This document shows, one piece after another, positions 38,835 through 48,690 of a stretch of DNA of 64,000 nucleotides. The stretch's first letter is position 1; each line of letters opens with the position of its first letter. Position numbers and translations under genes: made by a program. The stretch is taken from the NCBI RefSeq assembly GCF_012317585.1, contig NZ_CP042909.1:620001-684000 (forward strand), given 5' to 3'. A model generated the notes under the pieces. That model saw only the letters and a program-made list of their open reading frames with translations. It searched no databases and was not told where the DNA came from. The stretch comes from Thermosulfurimonas marina (GTDB lineage Bacteria > Desulfobacterota > Thermodesulfobacteria > Thermodesulfobacteriales > Thermodesulfobacteriaceae).

Positions 38835-41022
38835 GTTTGTCCTGGTAGCTAATCGCCTTCCGGTAAGCGTCACCCGCACCGAGGAAGGTTTTCTCTTTAA
38901 GCCCAGTGTGGGCGGGCTGGCTACAGCCCTTTCCTCCATTTCTACGGAAAAGATCCTTTGGGTGGGCTGGCCGGGGCTTCCGGCCGAAGACTTTGCCGGG
39001 CACGAAAAGAAGGTCTTCTCCGAACTGGAAAGTCTGGGCTGTTACCCGGTCTGTCTCTCGCGGGAAGAAATAGAAGTCTTTTATCACGGTTTTGCTAACC
39101 GCACCCTCTGGCCCCTCTGCCACTACTTCCTCCAGTACACCATCTTCGAGGCCGCCTACTGGGAAGGTTACCGAGAGGTCAATCGGAAGTACGCCGAGAC
39201 GGTGGCCGAACTGGCCGACGAAGAGGCCACGGTCTGGGTGCACGATTATCAACTCTTTTTGGTGCCGGGCTTTCTTCGCCGACTTCTTCCCCGGGCGAGA
39301 ATCGGGTTTTTTCTGCATATCCCCTTCCCCTCCTATGAGGTCTTTCGGGTCCTTCCCTGGAGGCGGGAGATCCTGGAGGGCCTTTTAGGGGCGGATCTGG
39401 TGGGTTTCCATACCTACGAATATACCCGACACTTTTTGAGCAGTCTCCGGCGCCTCCTGGGTTATGAACATCAACTGGGTCTGGTGACCACCGAGACCCG
39501 GGCGGTCAAGGTGGAGGTCTTTCCCATCAGCATCGACTATCAGAAGTTTGCCCGGGCCGCGGAAGATTCCGAAGTCCAGGCCCGGATCGAGGCCCTGCGG
39601 CGGGAGGTGGGCGAACGGCGCCTGATTCTCTCTGTGGATCGCCTGGACTATACCAAGGGCATCCCCCAGAGACTCTGGGCCTACGAGGCCTTTCTTGAAC
39701 GCTATCCGGAGTGGCGGGAGCAGGTGGTCCTGGTCCTGGTAGGGGTTCCCTCGCGCACCGAAGTGGAACATTATCAGGAACTCAAGAGCGAAGTGGACGA
39801 ACTCATCGGGCGGATTAACGGGCGCTTCGGGACCCTGGGCTGGACTCCCGTACACTATCTCTATCGAAGTCTGGATTTTCCGGAGCTTGCGGCCCTTTAC
39901 TGGCTGGCGGAGGTGGCCCTAGTCACCCCCCTCAGAGACGGAATGAACCTCATCGCCAAGGAATATGTGGCCACGGTGCCTGAGGACCGGGGGGTTCTCA
40001 TCCTCTCGGAGATGGCCGGGGCGGCGGCCGAACTTTCCGAGGCCATGCTGGTCAATCCCTTCAGTCAGGAAGACCTGGTGCGGGCCCTGCACGAGGCCCT
40101 CTCCCTCCCCCGGGACGAGAAGATCGAGCGTAACCGGCGGATGAAAGAGCGCCTGCGGCGCTACGATGTACATCGCTGGGCCCGGGAATTCCTTTCGGCC
40201 CTGGAAGAGACCCGTAAACTCCAGGAGAGCTTCGTGTCCCACCGCCTCGTTGGAGCCCCTCGAGAGGAGGTCCTTTCGGCCTTCGGCCGGGCCCAAAACC
40301 CCATCCTTTTTCTGGACTACGATGGAACCCTTACGGGTTTTGTGGCTCGCCCGGAAAGGGCCGTGCCGGATGCCTCCCTGCGGGACCTCCTTCAGCGCCT
40401 GGCCCAGGTGGCCCGGGTAGTCCTCATCAGCGGCCGGGACCCCGAGACCCTTGAGCGGTGGTTTGGGGATCTTCCCCTTACTCTGGTGGCCGAACACGGG
40501 GTCTTTGTGCGCCGGGATTCCACCTGGGAGATTACCGGAGAATATACGGAGGACTGGAAGGAGACGGTGCGTCCCATCCTGGAACTTTATGCGGACCGCA
40601 CCCCCGGGGCCTTCGTGGAGGAGAAGCGCTACAGCCTGGTCTGGCACTACCGCCTGGCGGAGTCGGAGCTGGGGGAGATGCGGGCCCACGAACTCAAGGA
40701 GGCCCTGCTGGATCTGGTACAACCCCTGGGGCTCATGGTGCTTGAGGGGCAGAAGGTGCTCGAGGTCAAACCCCGGGAGATCAACAAGGGGACCATGGCC
40801 CGGCGGATCCTGGCCGAAGGGGCCTACGATTTCGTGCTGGCCATGGGAGACGACTGGACGGACGAGTATCTTTTTGAGGCTTTGCCTCCGGAAAGTTTTA
40901 CGGTAAAAATCGGTTACGGACTTACGCGGGCCCGCTATCGCCTGGAAGGGGTGGCCGAGGCCCGCCGCTTTCTGGAGGAGCTGTGGCGGAGAAAAAGTTC
41001 CGGCACCCCGGGCCCTTCGTAG
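38824..41022 (+). CDS. otsAB: Bifunctional trehalose-6-phosphate synthase/phosphatase (OtsA-OtsB fusion)
   Basis: The 732-residue protein has an OtsA domain (GT20, about residues 1-470) with FVLVANRLPVSV, VGGLATAL, WVHDYQLFLVPGFLR and DRLDYTKGIPQRL, followed by an OtsB-type HAD phosphatase (about 480-725) with FLDYDGTLTGF and the late MGDDWTDEYLFEAL. It therefore makes trehalose from UDP-glucose and glucose-6-phosphate in one polypeptide. GTG 38824 follows GGAGGA and overlaps aspS by 11 bases. It begins a trehalose gene cluster. Confidence 0.94.
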   Translation: MGAKFVLVANRLPVSVTRTEEGFLFKPSVGGLATALSSISTEKILWVGWPGLPAEDFAGHEKKVFSELESLGCYPVCLSREEIEVFYHGFANRTLWPLCHYFLQYTIFEAAYWEGYREVNRKYAETVAELADEEATVWVHDYQLFLVPGFLRRLLPRARIGFFLHIPFPSYEVFRVLPWRREILEGLLGADLVGFHTYEYTRHFLSSLRRLLGYEHQLGLVTTETRAVKVEVFPISIDYQKFARAAEDSEVQARIEALRREVGERRLILSVDRLDYTKGIPQRLWAYEAFLERYPEWREQVVLVLVGVPSRTEVEHYQELKSEVDELIGRINGRFGTLGWTPVHYLYRSLDFPELAALYWLAEVALVTPLRDGMNLIAKEYVATVPEDRGVLILSEMAGAAAELSEAMLVNPFSQEDLVRALHEALSLPRDEKIERNRRMKERLRRYDVHRWAREFLSALEETRKLQESFVSHRLVGAPREEVLSAFGRAQNPILFLDYDGTLTGFVARPERAVPDASLRDLLQRLAQVARVVLISGRDPETLERWFGDLPLTLVAEHGVFVRRDSTWEITGEYTEDWKETVRPILELYADRTPGAFVEEKRYSLVWHYRLAESELGEMRAHELKEALLDLVQPLGLMVLEGQKVLEVKPREINKGTMARRILAEGAYDFVLAMGDDWTDEYLFEALPPESFTVKIGYGLTRARYRLEGVAEARRFLEELWRRKSSGTPGPS

Positions 41023-41702
41023 TCAAAGACTGCGCCCTGGTCTCCGTTTCTACCGGGGAAAAGGCCTTTACCCTGGCCGAACTGGCGGAAAAACTCAAAC
41101 GCATTGAGCCTGCTTGCATTTATCACCACTTCTGGGCCCGGCACCTGCGCCCCTCCTTCGATCACCCGGAGTTCCACAACGACTTTGCGGCCTGGGTCCA
41201 TCAGGAGCTGCGCGATCGGGTGCTAGCCGAGCGTCTAAACCTCATCGCCCCTTATGAGCACTCTTCCATTGAGGACCTTCGGGAGGCCCTCCTTCTTTAT
41301 TTCCAGGAAAGGATCTTTGAGGACGAACACTTGGGCTGGCGCAAGGCCGAAAGCCCCTTCTATTTCGTAAAGAGCCAGCTGGTGATCTTCGATACCGGAA
41401 TCCGCCTCGAGTGGCCCCACGAGATCGTCGACCTCCTGGAGTCCCTTTCTCCGGGGAGCATCTTCTATCACTTCATCGATGCCCGCAGGCGCCATCCGCA
41501 GGGACTTGACGATTTTCGGGACTGGTTGCGCAAATTTCCCCCGGATTTTCAACCCCTTTCCGACCTCATTGCCCGTATAGATCCCTTCTTCCTTTCCCTT
41601 TACGAAATCAAGGATTTTCTGCTGCGGCACATCCAGAGTTTTTGTGCCCGACTTCACGCCATAAGAGAGCACTATGAGCGAGAATTCGGAAGGTCTTCTT
41701 GA
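40983..41702 (+). CDS. DUF5752-family protein in a trehalose cluster
   Basis: The 239-residue protein belongs, by its stretches PACIYHHFWARHLRPSF and GSIFYHFIDARRRHPQGLDDF, to DUF5752, which has no known activity. The two similar halves (IYHHFW... near residue 40 and FYHFIDAR near 160) suggest an internal repeat with conserved His, Phe and Asp. GTG 40983 follows GGAGGAG inside the otsAB end, and the 3' end overlaps the next gene by 29 bases. The tight packing suggests a role in trehalose metabolism or its control. Confidence 0.8.
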   Translation: MAEKKFRHPGPFVVKDCALVSVSTGEKAFTLAELAEKLKRIEPACIYHHFWARHLRPSFDHPEFHNDFAAWVHQELRDRVLAERLNLIAPYEHSSIEDLREALLLYFQERIFEDEHLGWRKAESPFYFVKSQLVIFDTGIRLEWPHEIVDLLESLSPGSIFYHFIDARRRHPQGLDDFRDWLRKFPPDFQPLSDLIARIDPFFLSLYEIKDFLLRHIQSFCARLHAIREHYEREFGRSS

Positions 41703-42975
41703 ACGCTACGCCCAGGTAGCCGGGGCCGAGGTCATCGAGCAGATGCGGGCCCTGGCGGAGCGTCTACGGGGAGCCCGAATCGTTCACGTCAACTCTACGG
41801 CCTACGGGGGCGGGGTGGCGGAGATCCTGCACTCCATGGTTCCCCTTATGCGGGCCCTGGGGCTCGAGGTTTCCTGGGAGGTCATTCAAGGCCCACCGGA
41901 ATTTTTTGAGGTTACCAAGAGCTTCCATAACGCCCTCCAGGGCCGCCGGATCTCTCTCACCGAGGAGCAACTGCGGCTCTACGAGGAGATCAATCGTCGG
42001 GAGGCCGAGCGCCTGGAGGAAAAGCTCCGGGAGGCGGAATTTGTAGTCGTCCACGATCCTCAGCCCGCCTATCTCATCAAATATGTTTCCCGGAGGAAGG
42101 GTTACTGGATCTGGCGCTGCCACATCGACCTTTCCCGGCCCTTTTATCCGGTCTGGCGTTTTCTGGAAAAGGTGGTGATTAATTACCACGCCAGTATCTT
42201 TTCCATGCCGGAATTCAGCCAGCCCCTTCCGCATCCCCAGTATATTATTCCCCCGAGCATTGACCCCTTTTCCGAAAAAAACCGGGAACTCACCCCGGAA
42301 GAAATCTTCGAGGTCTATCGGGAGCTAGGGCTGGATGCCTCCCGGCCCATGGTGGTCCAAATCTCCCGCTTCGATCCCTTCAAGGACCCTCTGGGGGTTA
42401 TCCGGGCCGCGGAGCTGGCCCGGAAGTTTGTACCCTTTCAGCTGGTGCTGGCCGGAGGGGGGGCGGCCGACGATCCTGAGGGAGAAAGGGTATATCAGGA
42501 GGTGGTTCAGGCGGCCCGGGGCAAGCCGGATGTTTATGTCTTCAAACTCCCGCCCACGGCCCATAGGACCATTAACGCCCTGCAACGGGCCGCGGATATC
42601 GTGCTTCAGAAGTCCCTGCGGGAGGGCTTTGGCCTTACGGTTACGGAGGCCATGTGGAAGGGCAAACCGGTGATCGGGGGAGCCACCGGGGGGATCCGCC
42701 TCCAGGTGGTCAACCACCATACCGGCTTTTTGGTGAACACCCCGGAGGGGGCGGCCCTGCGCATCCGCTACCTTCTCTTTTATGAAGAAAAACGCCAGGA
42801 GATGGGGCACAAGGCCCGGGAATTTGTGCGCCAGAATTTTCTTATCACCCGCCATGTGCGGGACTACCTGGCCCTCATGCTTTCAATCTGTATGGGGAGT
42901 CCGGATCGGGTGGAACTTGAGGCCGGCAAAGCCTGTGAGTTGCGACCCGGAGGGCTAGAGCGACCGCTGCTATGA
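41674..42975 (+). CDS. treT: Trehalose glycosyltransferring synthase TreT-like (GT4)
   Basis: TreT makes trehalose from a nucleotide sugar (ADP- or UDP-glucose) and glucose. The 433-residue protein has the TreT front stretch IVHVNSTAYGGGVAEILHSM, a donor domain with MVVQISRFDPFKDPLGVI and the C-terminal REGFGLTVTEAMWKGKPVIGG. It is about 20 residues longer than usual. Its last 101 bases overlap the convergent pdxA gene. With otsAB it gives two trehalose routes in one cluster. Confidence 0.9.
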   Translation: MSENSEGLLERYAQVAGAEVIEQMRALAERLRGARIVHVNSTAYGGGVAEILHSMVPLMRALGLEVSWEVIQGPPEFFEVTKSFHNALQGRRISLTEEQLRLYEEINRREAERLEEKLREAEFVVVHDPQPAYLIKYVSRRKGYWIWRCHIDLSRPFYPVWRFLEKVVINYHASIFSMPEFSQPLPHPQYIIPPSIDPFSEKNRELTPEEIFEVYRELGLDASRPMVVQISRFDPFKDPLGVIRAAELARKFVPFQLVLAGGGAADDPEGERVYQEVVQAARGKPDVYVFKLPPTAHRTINALQRAADIVLQKSLREGFGLTVTEAMWKGKPVIGGATGGIRLQVVNHHTGFLVNTPEGAALRIRYLLFYEEKRQEMGHKAREFVRQNFLITRHVRDYLALMLSICMGSPDRVELEAGKACELRPGGLERPLL

Positions 42976-43915
42976 GACTTGCCGGGTCGGCCCGGCCCGT
43001 TCCGGCGATCTCATAGGCGGTCCCGTGATCCACCGAGGTGCGCACGATGGGAAGCCCCAGGGTCACGTTGACCCCATCGCGGAAATGAAGAAGTTTGAAG
43101 GGGATGAGCCCCTGGTCGTGATAGAGGGCCACCACCAGGTCAAACTCTCCGGAGGCGGCCCGGAAAAAGAGGCTGTCTGCGGGAAAGGGCCCCTCAAGGG
43201 GAAGCCCCTCTCTGCGGGCGGCCTCCACCGCAGGGGCCAGGATCCGGGCCTCCTCGTCTCCGAAAAGTCCCCCCTCTCCGGCATGAGGGTTTAAGGCCGA
43301 AAGGGCCAGGCGCGGTCTTTTTATCCCCAGGTCTTCTTGGAGAAAGCGATGGGCCAGACGGGCGGCCCGAAGGATGGCCTCTGGAGAAAGCCTCTTTAGG
43401 GCCTCCTTGAGGGCCAGATGGGTGGTGACCAGGACCACCCGCAGGCGTTCGCCCCAAAAGGCCATGGCCACCTCCCGGGCCCCGGTGAGGGCGGCCAGCA
43501 TCTCGGTGTGTCCGGGATAGGGCTCCCCGGCTGCGGCGAGCCCCTCCTTGGAGATGGGACCGGTGACCAGGGCCGCGGCCTGTCCGGAAAGGCAGAGCCT
43601 CACCCCCTCCCGGATGTAACGCACCATGGCCTGAAATCCCTCGAGGGTGGGCTTTCCGGGCTGGACCGAAAGCTCCGAAAGGGAAAGGAGGTTTAACCTC
43701 CCGGCCCGGGCCTCCTCCGGGGTCTTTACCAGGGAAAGGGGAGGAGAAAGGCCCAGGATCCGGGCCCGCTCCCGGAGCACTCGGGCGTCTCCCAGAACGA
43801 GGATCCGGGCGGGAAGGCGCACCAAATCCCTAGCTCCGGCCAGGATTACATCCGGGCCCACCCCAGCCGGACAGCCCATGGTGAGGACCAGAAGGGGTTC
43901 TTCTTGACGCCTCAT
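42875..43915 (-). CDS. pdxA: 4-hydroxythreonine-4-phosphate dehydrogenase
   Basis: PdxA works in pyridoxal phosphate synthesis (DXP-dependent route). The 346-residue protein has the start [14 protein letters not shown], the metal-site stretch [17 protein letters not shown], and the closing [16 protein letters not shown] and [15 protein letters not shown]. It is slightly long, with a tail [15 protein letters not shown] lying in the overlap with TreT. It diverges from proS. Confidence 0.95.
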   Translation of the reverse strand: MRRQEEPLLVLTMGCPAGVGPDVILAGARDLVRLPARILVLGDARVLRERARILGLSPPLSLVKTPEEARAGRLNLLSLSELSVQPGKPTLEGFQAMVRYIREGVRLCLSGQAAALVTGPISKEGLAAAGEPYPGHTEMLAALTGAREVAMAFWGERLRVVLVTTHLALKEALKRLSPEAILRAARLAHRFLQEDLGIKRPRLALSALNPHAGEGGLFGDEEARILAPAVEAARREGLPLEGPFPADSLFFRAASGEFDLVVALYHDQGLIPFKLLHFRDGVNVTLGLPIVRTSVDHGTAYEIAGTGRADPASLIAAVALALRVATHRLCRPQVPPDPDSPYRLKA

Positions 43916-43966
43916 GTCCTAAAGTTTAGCCTAACTCCTGAGCCTTCGCCCGGAAAGGAGGTCTGC

Positions 43967-45661
43967 ATGCGGCTTTCACGTTACTTTCTCCCCACCCTGC
44001 GGGAGGACCCCTCGGAGGCCGAGGTGGTAAGCCACCGGCTCATGTTACGGGCCGGGATGATCCGCCGCCTGGCCTCGGGAATCTATACCTGGCTACCCTT
44101 CGGCCTGCGGGCCCTGCGCAAGGTGGAAAATATCATCCGCGAAGAGATGGACCGGGCCGGGGCCCAGGAGATCCTCATGCCCCTGGTCCAGCCGGCGGAA
44201 CTCTGGCAGGAGACCGGCCGCTGGGGGAACTTCGGACCGGAACTTTTGCGCTTCAAGGACCGACGAGAGCACGAATTCTGCCTTGGCCCCACCCACGAAG
44301 AGGTGGTCACGGATATCGTGCGCAAGGAGGTCCGTTCCTACCGGGACCTTCCTTTAATCCTTTACCAGATCGCCCCCAAGTTTCGAGACGAGATCCGGCC
44401 CCGTTTTGGGATCATGCGGGCTCGGGAATTCCTCATGAAAGACGCCTACAGCTTTGACGCCGACGAGGAGGGGCTCGAGCGGAGCTACCGCCTCATGTAC
44501 GAGACCTACGAGAGGATCTTTTCCCGCTGCGGCCTGCGCTTCCGGGCCGTGCTCGCCGACACCGGGGCCATCGGCGGAAGCGAATCCCACGAGTTTATGG
44601 TGCTGGCCGAGACCGGAGAGGATCGTCTGGCCCTCTGTGAGGCCTGCGGCTATGCGGCCAACGTGGAGTTGGCCGAGGTCAAACGGGTCTATGCCTATCC
44701 CGAAGAGCCGGAAAGGCCGCTCGAGAAGGTGCCCACCCCTGGGGTAAAGAGTGTGGAGGAGGTGGCCGAGTTTCTGGGGATTTCCCCCCAAAAATTGGTC
44801 AAGACCCTCCTTTTCCGGGCTGGAAAGGAGGTGGTGGCCGTTCTCATCCGGGGCGATCTGGAACTCAACGAGGTCAAGCTGCGCAATCTTCTGGGGGTTC
44901 CGGCGGTGGAGATGGCCGATGCCGAAACCGTGGAGCGTCTTACCGGGGCCCCGGTGGGTTTTGCCGGACCGGTGGGTCTTTCCGGGGTCCGCTTGCTCGC
45001 CGACCTTTCGGTCCAGGGGCTCAAAAACTTTGTCACCGGGGCCAATGAGGCCGACGCCCATTACGTCAATGTGAACTATGGTCGGGATTTTCCCGAGCCG
45101 GAATTTTACGATCTCTCCGTGGCCCAGGAGGGGGACCCCTGTCCCCGTTGCGGAAGGCCTCTGGGCCTCACCCGGGGAATCGAAGTCGGGCATATCTTCA
45201 AGCTGGGCACCAAGTATAGCGAGGCCATGGGGGCCACTTTCCTCGATCGCCAAGGCCGACAGCGCCCCCTGATCATGGGCTGTTACGGAATTGGTGTGGG
45301 CCGCACCGTGGCTGCGGCCATCGAGCAGAATCACGATGAGGCCGGGATCATCTTTCCCCGGGAGATTGCCCCCTTTGAGGCCGTAATTCTCACCCTGGGG
45401 CCGGAGTCCGAGCTCCTGGAGGCCGCGGAGGGGATTTATCGGGGTCTCCAGGCCGAAGGTCTGGAAGTCCTCTGGGACGACCGGGACGAGCGCCCGGGAG
45501 TGAAATTTAAAGATGCGGACCTCATCGGAATCCCCTACCAGGTGATCCTGGGTAAGAAATTTAAAGAGACCGGCCGAGTGGAACTTAAAGAGCGGGCCAG
45601 CGGCCAGAGGGAGGAACTCCCTCCCGAGGCCCTCCCGGCCAGACTCAAGGAGGGACCATGA
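43967..45661 (+). CDS. proS: Prolyl-tRNA synthetase (bacterial type with editing domain)
   Basis: The 564-residue class II enzyme has motif 2 around [21 protein letters not shown], an YbaK-like editing insertion (about residues 230-390, including [17 protein letters not shown]), and motif 3 near [16 protein letters not shown] 43967 follows AAAGGAGG and is preferred over a frame start 21 codons earlier. The stop overlaps the next gene by four bases. Confidence 0.97.
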   Translation: MRLSRYFLPTLREDPSEAEVVSHRLMLRAGMIRRLASGIYTWLPFGLRALRKVENIIREEMDRAGAQEILMPLVQPAELWQETGRWGNFGPELLRFKDRREHEFCLGPTHEEVVTDIVRKEVRSYRDLPLILYQIAPKFRDEIRPRFGIMRAREFLMKDAYSFDADEEGLERSYRLMYETYERIFSRCGLRFRAVLADTGAIGGSESHEFMVLAETGEDRLALCEACGYAANVELAEVKRVYAYPEEPERPLEKVPTPGVKSVEEVAEFLGISPQKLVKTLLFRAGKEVVAVLIRGDLELNEVKLRNLLGVPAVEMADAETVERLTGAPVGFAGPVGLSGVRLLADLSVQGLKNFVTGANEADAHYVNVNYGRDFPEPEFYDLSVAQEGDPCPRCGRPLGLTRGIEVGHIFKLGTKYSEAMGATFLDRQGRQRPLIMGCYGIGVGRTVAAAIEQNHDEAGIIFPREIAPFEAVILTLGPESELLEAAEGIYRGLQAEGLEVLWDDRDERPGVKFKDADLIGIPYQVILGKKFKETGRVELKERASGQREELPPEALPARLKEGP

Positions 45662-45975
45662 TCCTCCTGGTGATCGACCGGCCCGAGGCCTGGGAGCGCT
45701 TCGTGGAAAGGGTCCAGGATCTTCCCCGGGACAAGCGGGGTTACGTCCTACTGGTGCGTGACGAGGGGGTAACCCGGTGTCTGGGCTGTGAGCCGGGGCT
45801 CTTTCCTCATTTTCACCAGTTCGTGCTTGACGGGGGACGGGCCGCCATCGGCCTCAACTCCCTCAAACGGTTCGGGATTCCGGAAACCCGCCCGCCGGAA
45901 CTTTTTGAGCGCGTGGACGAAGAGGCCCTGGAAAAAGAACTCCTTTCCCGGGGTTATAGGCGAGAGAGGCTCTAG
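45658..45975 (+). CDS. Small conserved protein, 105 residues
   Basis: No family is recognised. The sequence [22 protein letters not shown] and the later [20 protein letters not shown] suggest a compact alpha/beta domain with a CxxC pair (CLGC) that might bind metal. It overlaps proS by four bases and precedes the DUF1614 gene by one base, so it is probably co-transcribed with both. Confidence 0.6.
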   Translation: MILLVIDRPEAWERFVERVQDLPRDKRGYVLLVRDEGVTRCLGCEPGLFPHFHQFVLDGGRAAIGLNSLKRFGIPETRPPELFERVDEEALEKELLSRGYRRERL

Positions 45976-45976
45976 T

Positions 45977-46651
45977 ATGCTTATTTTCAGTCCTTTCGCC
46001 TTGCTTTTTTTCTTTTTTCTTTTCGGACTCCTCCTTTTTCTCTTTCTATTCGTGCATCTGGGGCTCATTACTCTGGCCGCGGGAAAGATCGGTCTTTCGG
46101 CCAACCAGGTCTTTCTCTTTCTTTTGGCCTCCCTTGTCGGCAGTCAGGTGAATCTTCCCCTGGCCCGGGTGCGCCGAGAGGTGGATATCCTAGAGGAGAC
46201 CATCGTGCGCTTTTTCGGGGTCCCTTATGCCGTGCCGCGTCTTTCCGAGGAACGCTACACGGTGATCGCCCTCAACGTGGGCGGAGGGCTTATCCCCGTC
46301 CTTCTTTCCCTTTACCTGTGGATAAAAAACGGACTTTTCCTTTCGCCGGTGGTGGGAACGGCCCTGGTGGCTGCGGTGGCCTTTCGGCTGGCCCGTCCGG
46401 TCCCGGGAGTGGGGATCGCCGTGCCCTTCCTCATTCCGCCCATCGTAGCTGCACTTTTTGCCGTGCTCTTTTCCCCGCAGAAGGCCCCGGCCGTGGCCTA
46501 CATCTCCGGTACCCTCGGGACCCTCATCGGGGCCGATCTCCTACACCTGCGAGATATACCGCGCCTACGCACTCCGGTGGCCTCCATCGGTGGGGCCGGG
46601 ACCTTTGACGGGATCTTCCTTACCGGGATCGTGGCCGTCCTCCTGGCCTGA
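45977..46651 (+). CDS. DUF1614-family membrane protein
   Basis: The 224-residue protein has about seven hydrophobic segments, a charged loop near residue 65 (RVRREVDILEET) and the stretches LNVGGGLIPVLLSLYL and SIGGAGTFDGIFLTGI at the end, which mark DUF1614, a family with no known activity. ATG 45977 is the first codon after the upstream stop; the frame's earlier part overlaps the upstream gene and is rejected. Its neighbours give no clear clue. Confidence 0.75.
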   Translation: MLIFSPFALLFFFFLFGLLLFLFLFVHLGLITLAAGKIGLSANQVFLFLLASLVGSQVNLPLARVRREVDILEETIVRFFGVPYAVPRLSEERYTVIALNVGGGLIPVLLSLYLWIKNGLFLSPVVGTALVAAVAFRLARPVPGVGIAVPFLIPPIVAALFAVLFSPQKAPAVAYISGTLGTLIGADLLHLRDIPRLRTPVASIGGAGTFDGIFLTGIVAVLLA

Positions 46652-46699
46652 TCAGGAATAGTGCTTGCGGGTCTTCCAAAAAGCGGGTAAGAAACTTCC

Positions 46700-47890
46700 A
46701 TGCTTCCCAATCGCCAGGGGAAATTCGGACCTTTCGGCGGGCGCTTTGTGCCCGAGACTTTAATGCCGGCGCTTGCCGAGCTGGAAGAGGCCTACCGGCG
46801 TTTCAAGCGCGATTCCGGGTTCCGGCGGGAACTTTCCTGGTATCTTCGGGAGTACGCCGGCCGGCCCACCCCCCTTTATCCTGCCCGCCGGCTTTCCGAG
46901 GCCCTGGGAGGGCACCTCAAGATCTATCTCAAACGGGAAGACCTCCTGCACACCGGGGCCCACAAGATCAACAACACCCTGGGGCAGGCCCTCCTGGCCA
47001 AACGCATGGGCAAGCGGCGGATCATCGCCGAGACCGGGGCCGGACAGCATGGGGTAGCCACGGCCACCGCCGCGGCCCTTCTGGGCCTGGAATGTGTGGT
47101 CTACATGGGGGCCAAGGACACCGTGCGCCAGGCCATGAATGTCTTCCGGATGGAACTTCTCGGGGCCCGGGTGGTGCCGGTGCACTCCGGCACCCAAACT
47201 CTGAAAGACGCCATCAACGAGGCCATCCGCGACTGGGTGACCCACGTGGAGGATACCTTCTACATCATCGGTTCGGTGGTGGGGCCCCACCCTTACCCTA
47301 TGATGGTGCGCGATTTTCAGAGCGTAATTGGGCGGGAGGCCCGACGACAGATCCTGAAACTGGAAGGGCGTCTTCCGGATCTGGTTATCGCCTGCGTGGG
47401 TGGGGGCTCCAACGCCATGGGCATTTTTTACCCCTTTGTCAAGGACCAGGCGGTGAAACTGGTGGGGGTGGAGGCCGCCGGAGAGGGGCTCCAGACGGAC
47501 AAACATTCGGCCACCCTTACCGCAGGTGAGCCCGGGGTCCTTCACGGCATGATGACCTACCTCCTTCAGGACCGGGTGGGCCAGATCAAGGGAGCCCATT
47601 CCATTGCTCCCGGGTTGGACTATCCCGGGGTGGGTCCGGAGCACGCCTTTCTCAAAGAATGCGGTCGGGCGGAGTATGTGGCTGTGGACGACCAGGAGGC
47701 CCTTTCGGCCTTCCGTCTTCTCTCTGAGACCGAGGGCATCATCCCTGCGCTGGAAAGTGCTCATGCCGTGGCTTATCTGGCGAAAATTGCCGACCGTCTC
47801 CCCCGGGGCAGTGTGGTCCTCGTCAATCTCTCCGGCCGGGGCGACAAGGACGTGGCCGCGGTAAAGGAGTACCTTGAGGAGAGGAGATGA
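46700..47890 (+). CDS. trpB: Tryptophan synthase beta chain
   Basis: TrpB joins indole to L-serine with PLP. The 396-residue protein has [13 protein letters not shown] at the start, the PLP-lysine motif [31 protein letters not shown] and the phosphate loop [10 protein letters not shown]. It is a TrpB1-type chain (normal length). It overlaps trpA by four bases. Confidence 0.98.
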   Translation: MLPNRQGKFGPFGGRFVPETLMPALAELEEAYRRFKRDSGFRRELSWYLREYAGRPTPLYPARRLSEALGGHLKIYLKREDLLHTGAHKINNTLGQALLAKRMGKRRIIAETGAGQHGVATATAAALLGLECVVYMGAKDTVRQAMNVFRMELLGARVVPVHSGTQTLKDAINEAIRDWVTHVEDTFYIIGSVVGPHPYPMMVRDFQSVIGREARRQILKLEGRLPDLVIACVGGGSNAMGIFYPFVKDQAVKLVGVEAAGEGLQTDKHSATLTAGEPGVLHGMMTYLLQDRVGQIKGAHSIAPGLDYPGVGPEHAFLKECGRAEYVAVDDQEALSAFRLLSETEGIIPALESAHAVAYLAKIADRLPRGSVVLVNLSGRGDKDVAAVKEYLEERR

Positions 47891-48690
47891 TCGGGGCGGA
47901 AAGGGTAAGGAAGGCCATTGAAGAGGCCCATCGGGCCGGGCGAGCGGCCCTTATCCCCTATTTTTGCGCCTGGGATCCGGATCTGGAGACCACCCGGGCC
48001 CTTCTCTGGGCTGCGGCCGAGGCCGGGGCCTCGGTAGTGGAGCTGGGCTTTCCCTTCTCCGACCCTCTGGCCGACGGCCCCATCATTCAGGCGGCCACCC
48101 AGCGGGCTCTGAAACACCGGCCCACGCTGGAGGCCTTCCTGGAGTTCGTGGCCGCACTTTACGCCGAAGGCTATCCTTTGCCCGTGGTGGTCATGGGCTA
48201 TTACAATCCCTTTTTCCGGTTCGGGCTTTCCCGCTTTGTTCAGGCGGCCCGAGAGGCCGGGCTCGGGGGGGCCATCATTCCGGATCTTCCTCTGGAAGAG
48301 GCCCGCCCCTGGTTAAGGGAGGCCCGCCGTGCGGGGCTGGCGGCGGTTCTCCTCGCCGCCCCTACCACCCCACCCGAGCGCCTAGAACGCATTGCCCGGG
48401 CCTCAAGCGGGTTTCTTTACTATGTTTCGGTCACCGGGATTACCGGAGTCCGGGAACGTCTTCCGGAGGATCTGGCCCTGCGACTTGATCTGGCCCGGGA
48501 GATCTCCCCGGTCCCGGTGGCCGTAGGGTTCGGTATTTCGAAACCGGAACACGTAAGACTGCTTTCTCCCCATGCCCACGCTTTGGTGGTGGGAAGCGCC
48601 CTGGTGCGCATCGTGGAGGAAGAGGGCCGAAGGGCCCCGAAACGCGTCCAAAAGGTCCTTTCGGAGCTGGTTTCCGCGGCCGAAAGATGA
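47887..48690 (+). CDS. trpA: Tryptophan synthase alpha chain
   Basis: TrpA cleaves indoleglycerol phosphate and channels indole to TrpB. The 267-residue TIM barrel has [11 protein letters not shown], the catalytic Glu in [16 protein letters not shown], and the phosphate sites GFGISKPEH and ALVVGSALV. It overlaps trpB by 4 bases and aroB by 4 bases, a tight translationally coupled run. Confidence 0.97.
   Translation: MIGAERVRKAIEEAHRAGRAALIPYFCAWDPDLETTRALLWAAAEAGASVVELGFPFSDPLADGPIIQAATQRALKHRPTLEAFLEFVAALYAEGYPLPVVVMGYYNPFFRFGLSRFVQAAREAGLGGAIIPDLPLEEARPWLREARRAGLAAVLLAAPTTPPERLERIARASSGFLYYVSVTGITGVRERLPEDLALRLDLAREISPVPVAVGFGISKPEHVRLLSPHAHALVVGSALVRIVEEEGRRAPKRVQKVLSELVSAAER

Noticed and set aside
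46652-46699. Trp attenuator before trpB
   Set aside because: The gap is only 48 bases, with no leader peptide rich in Trp and no terminator hairpin.
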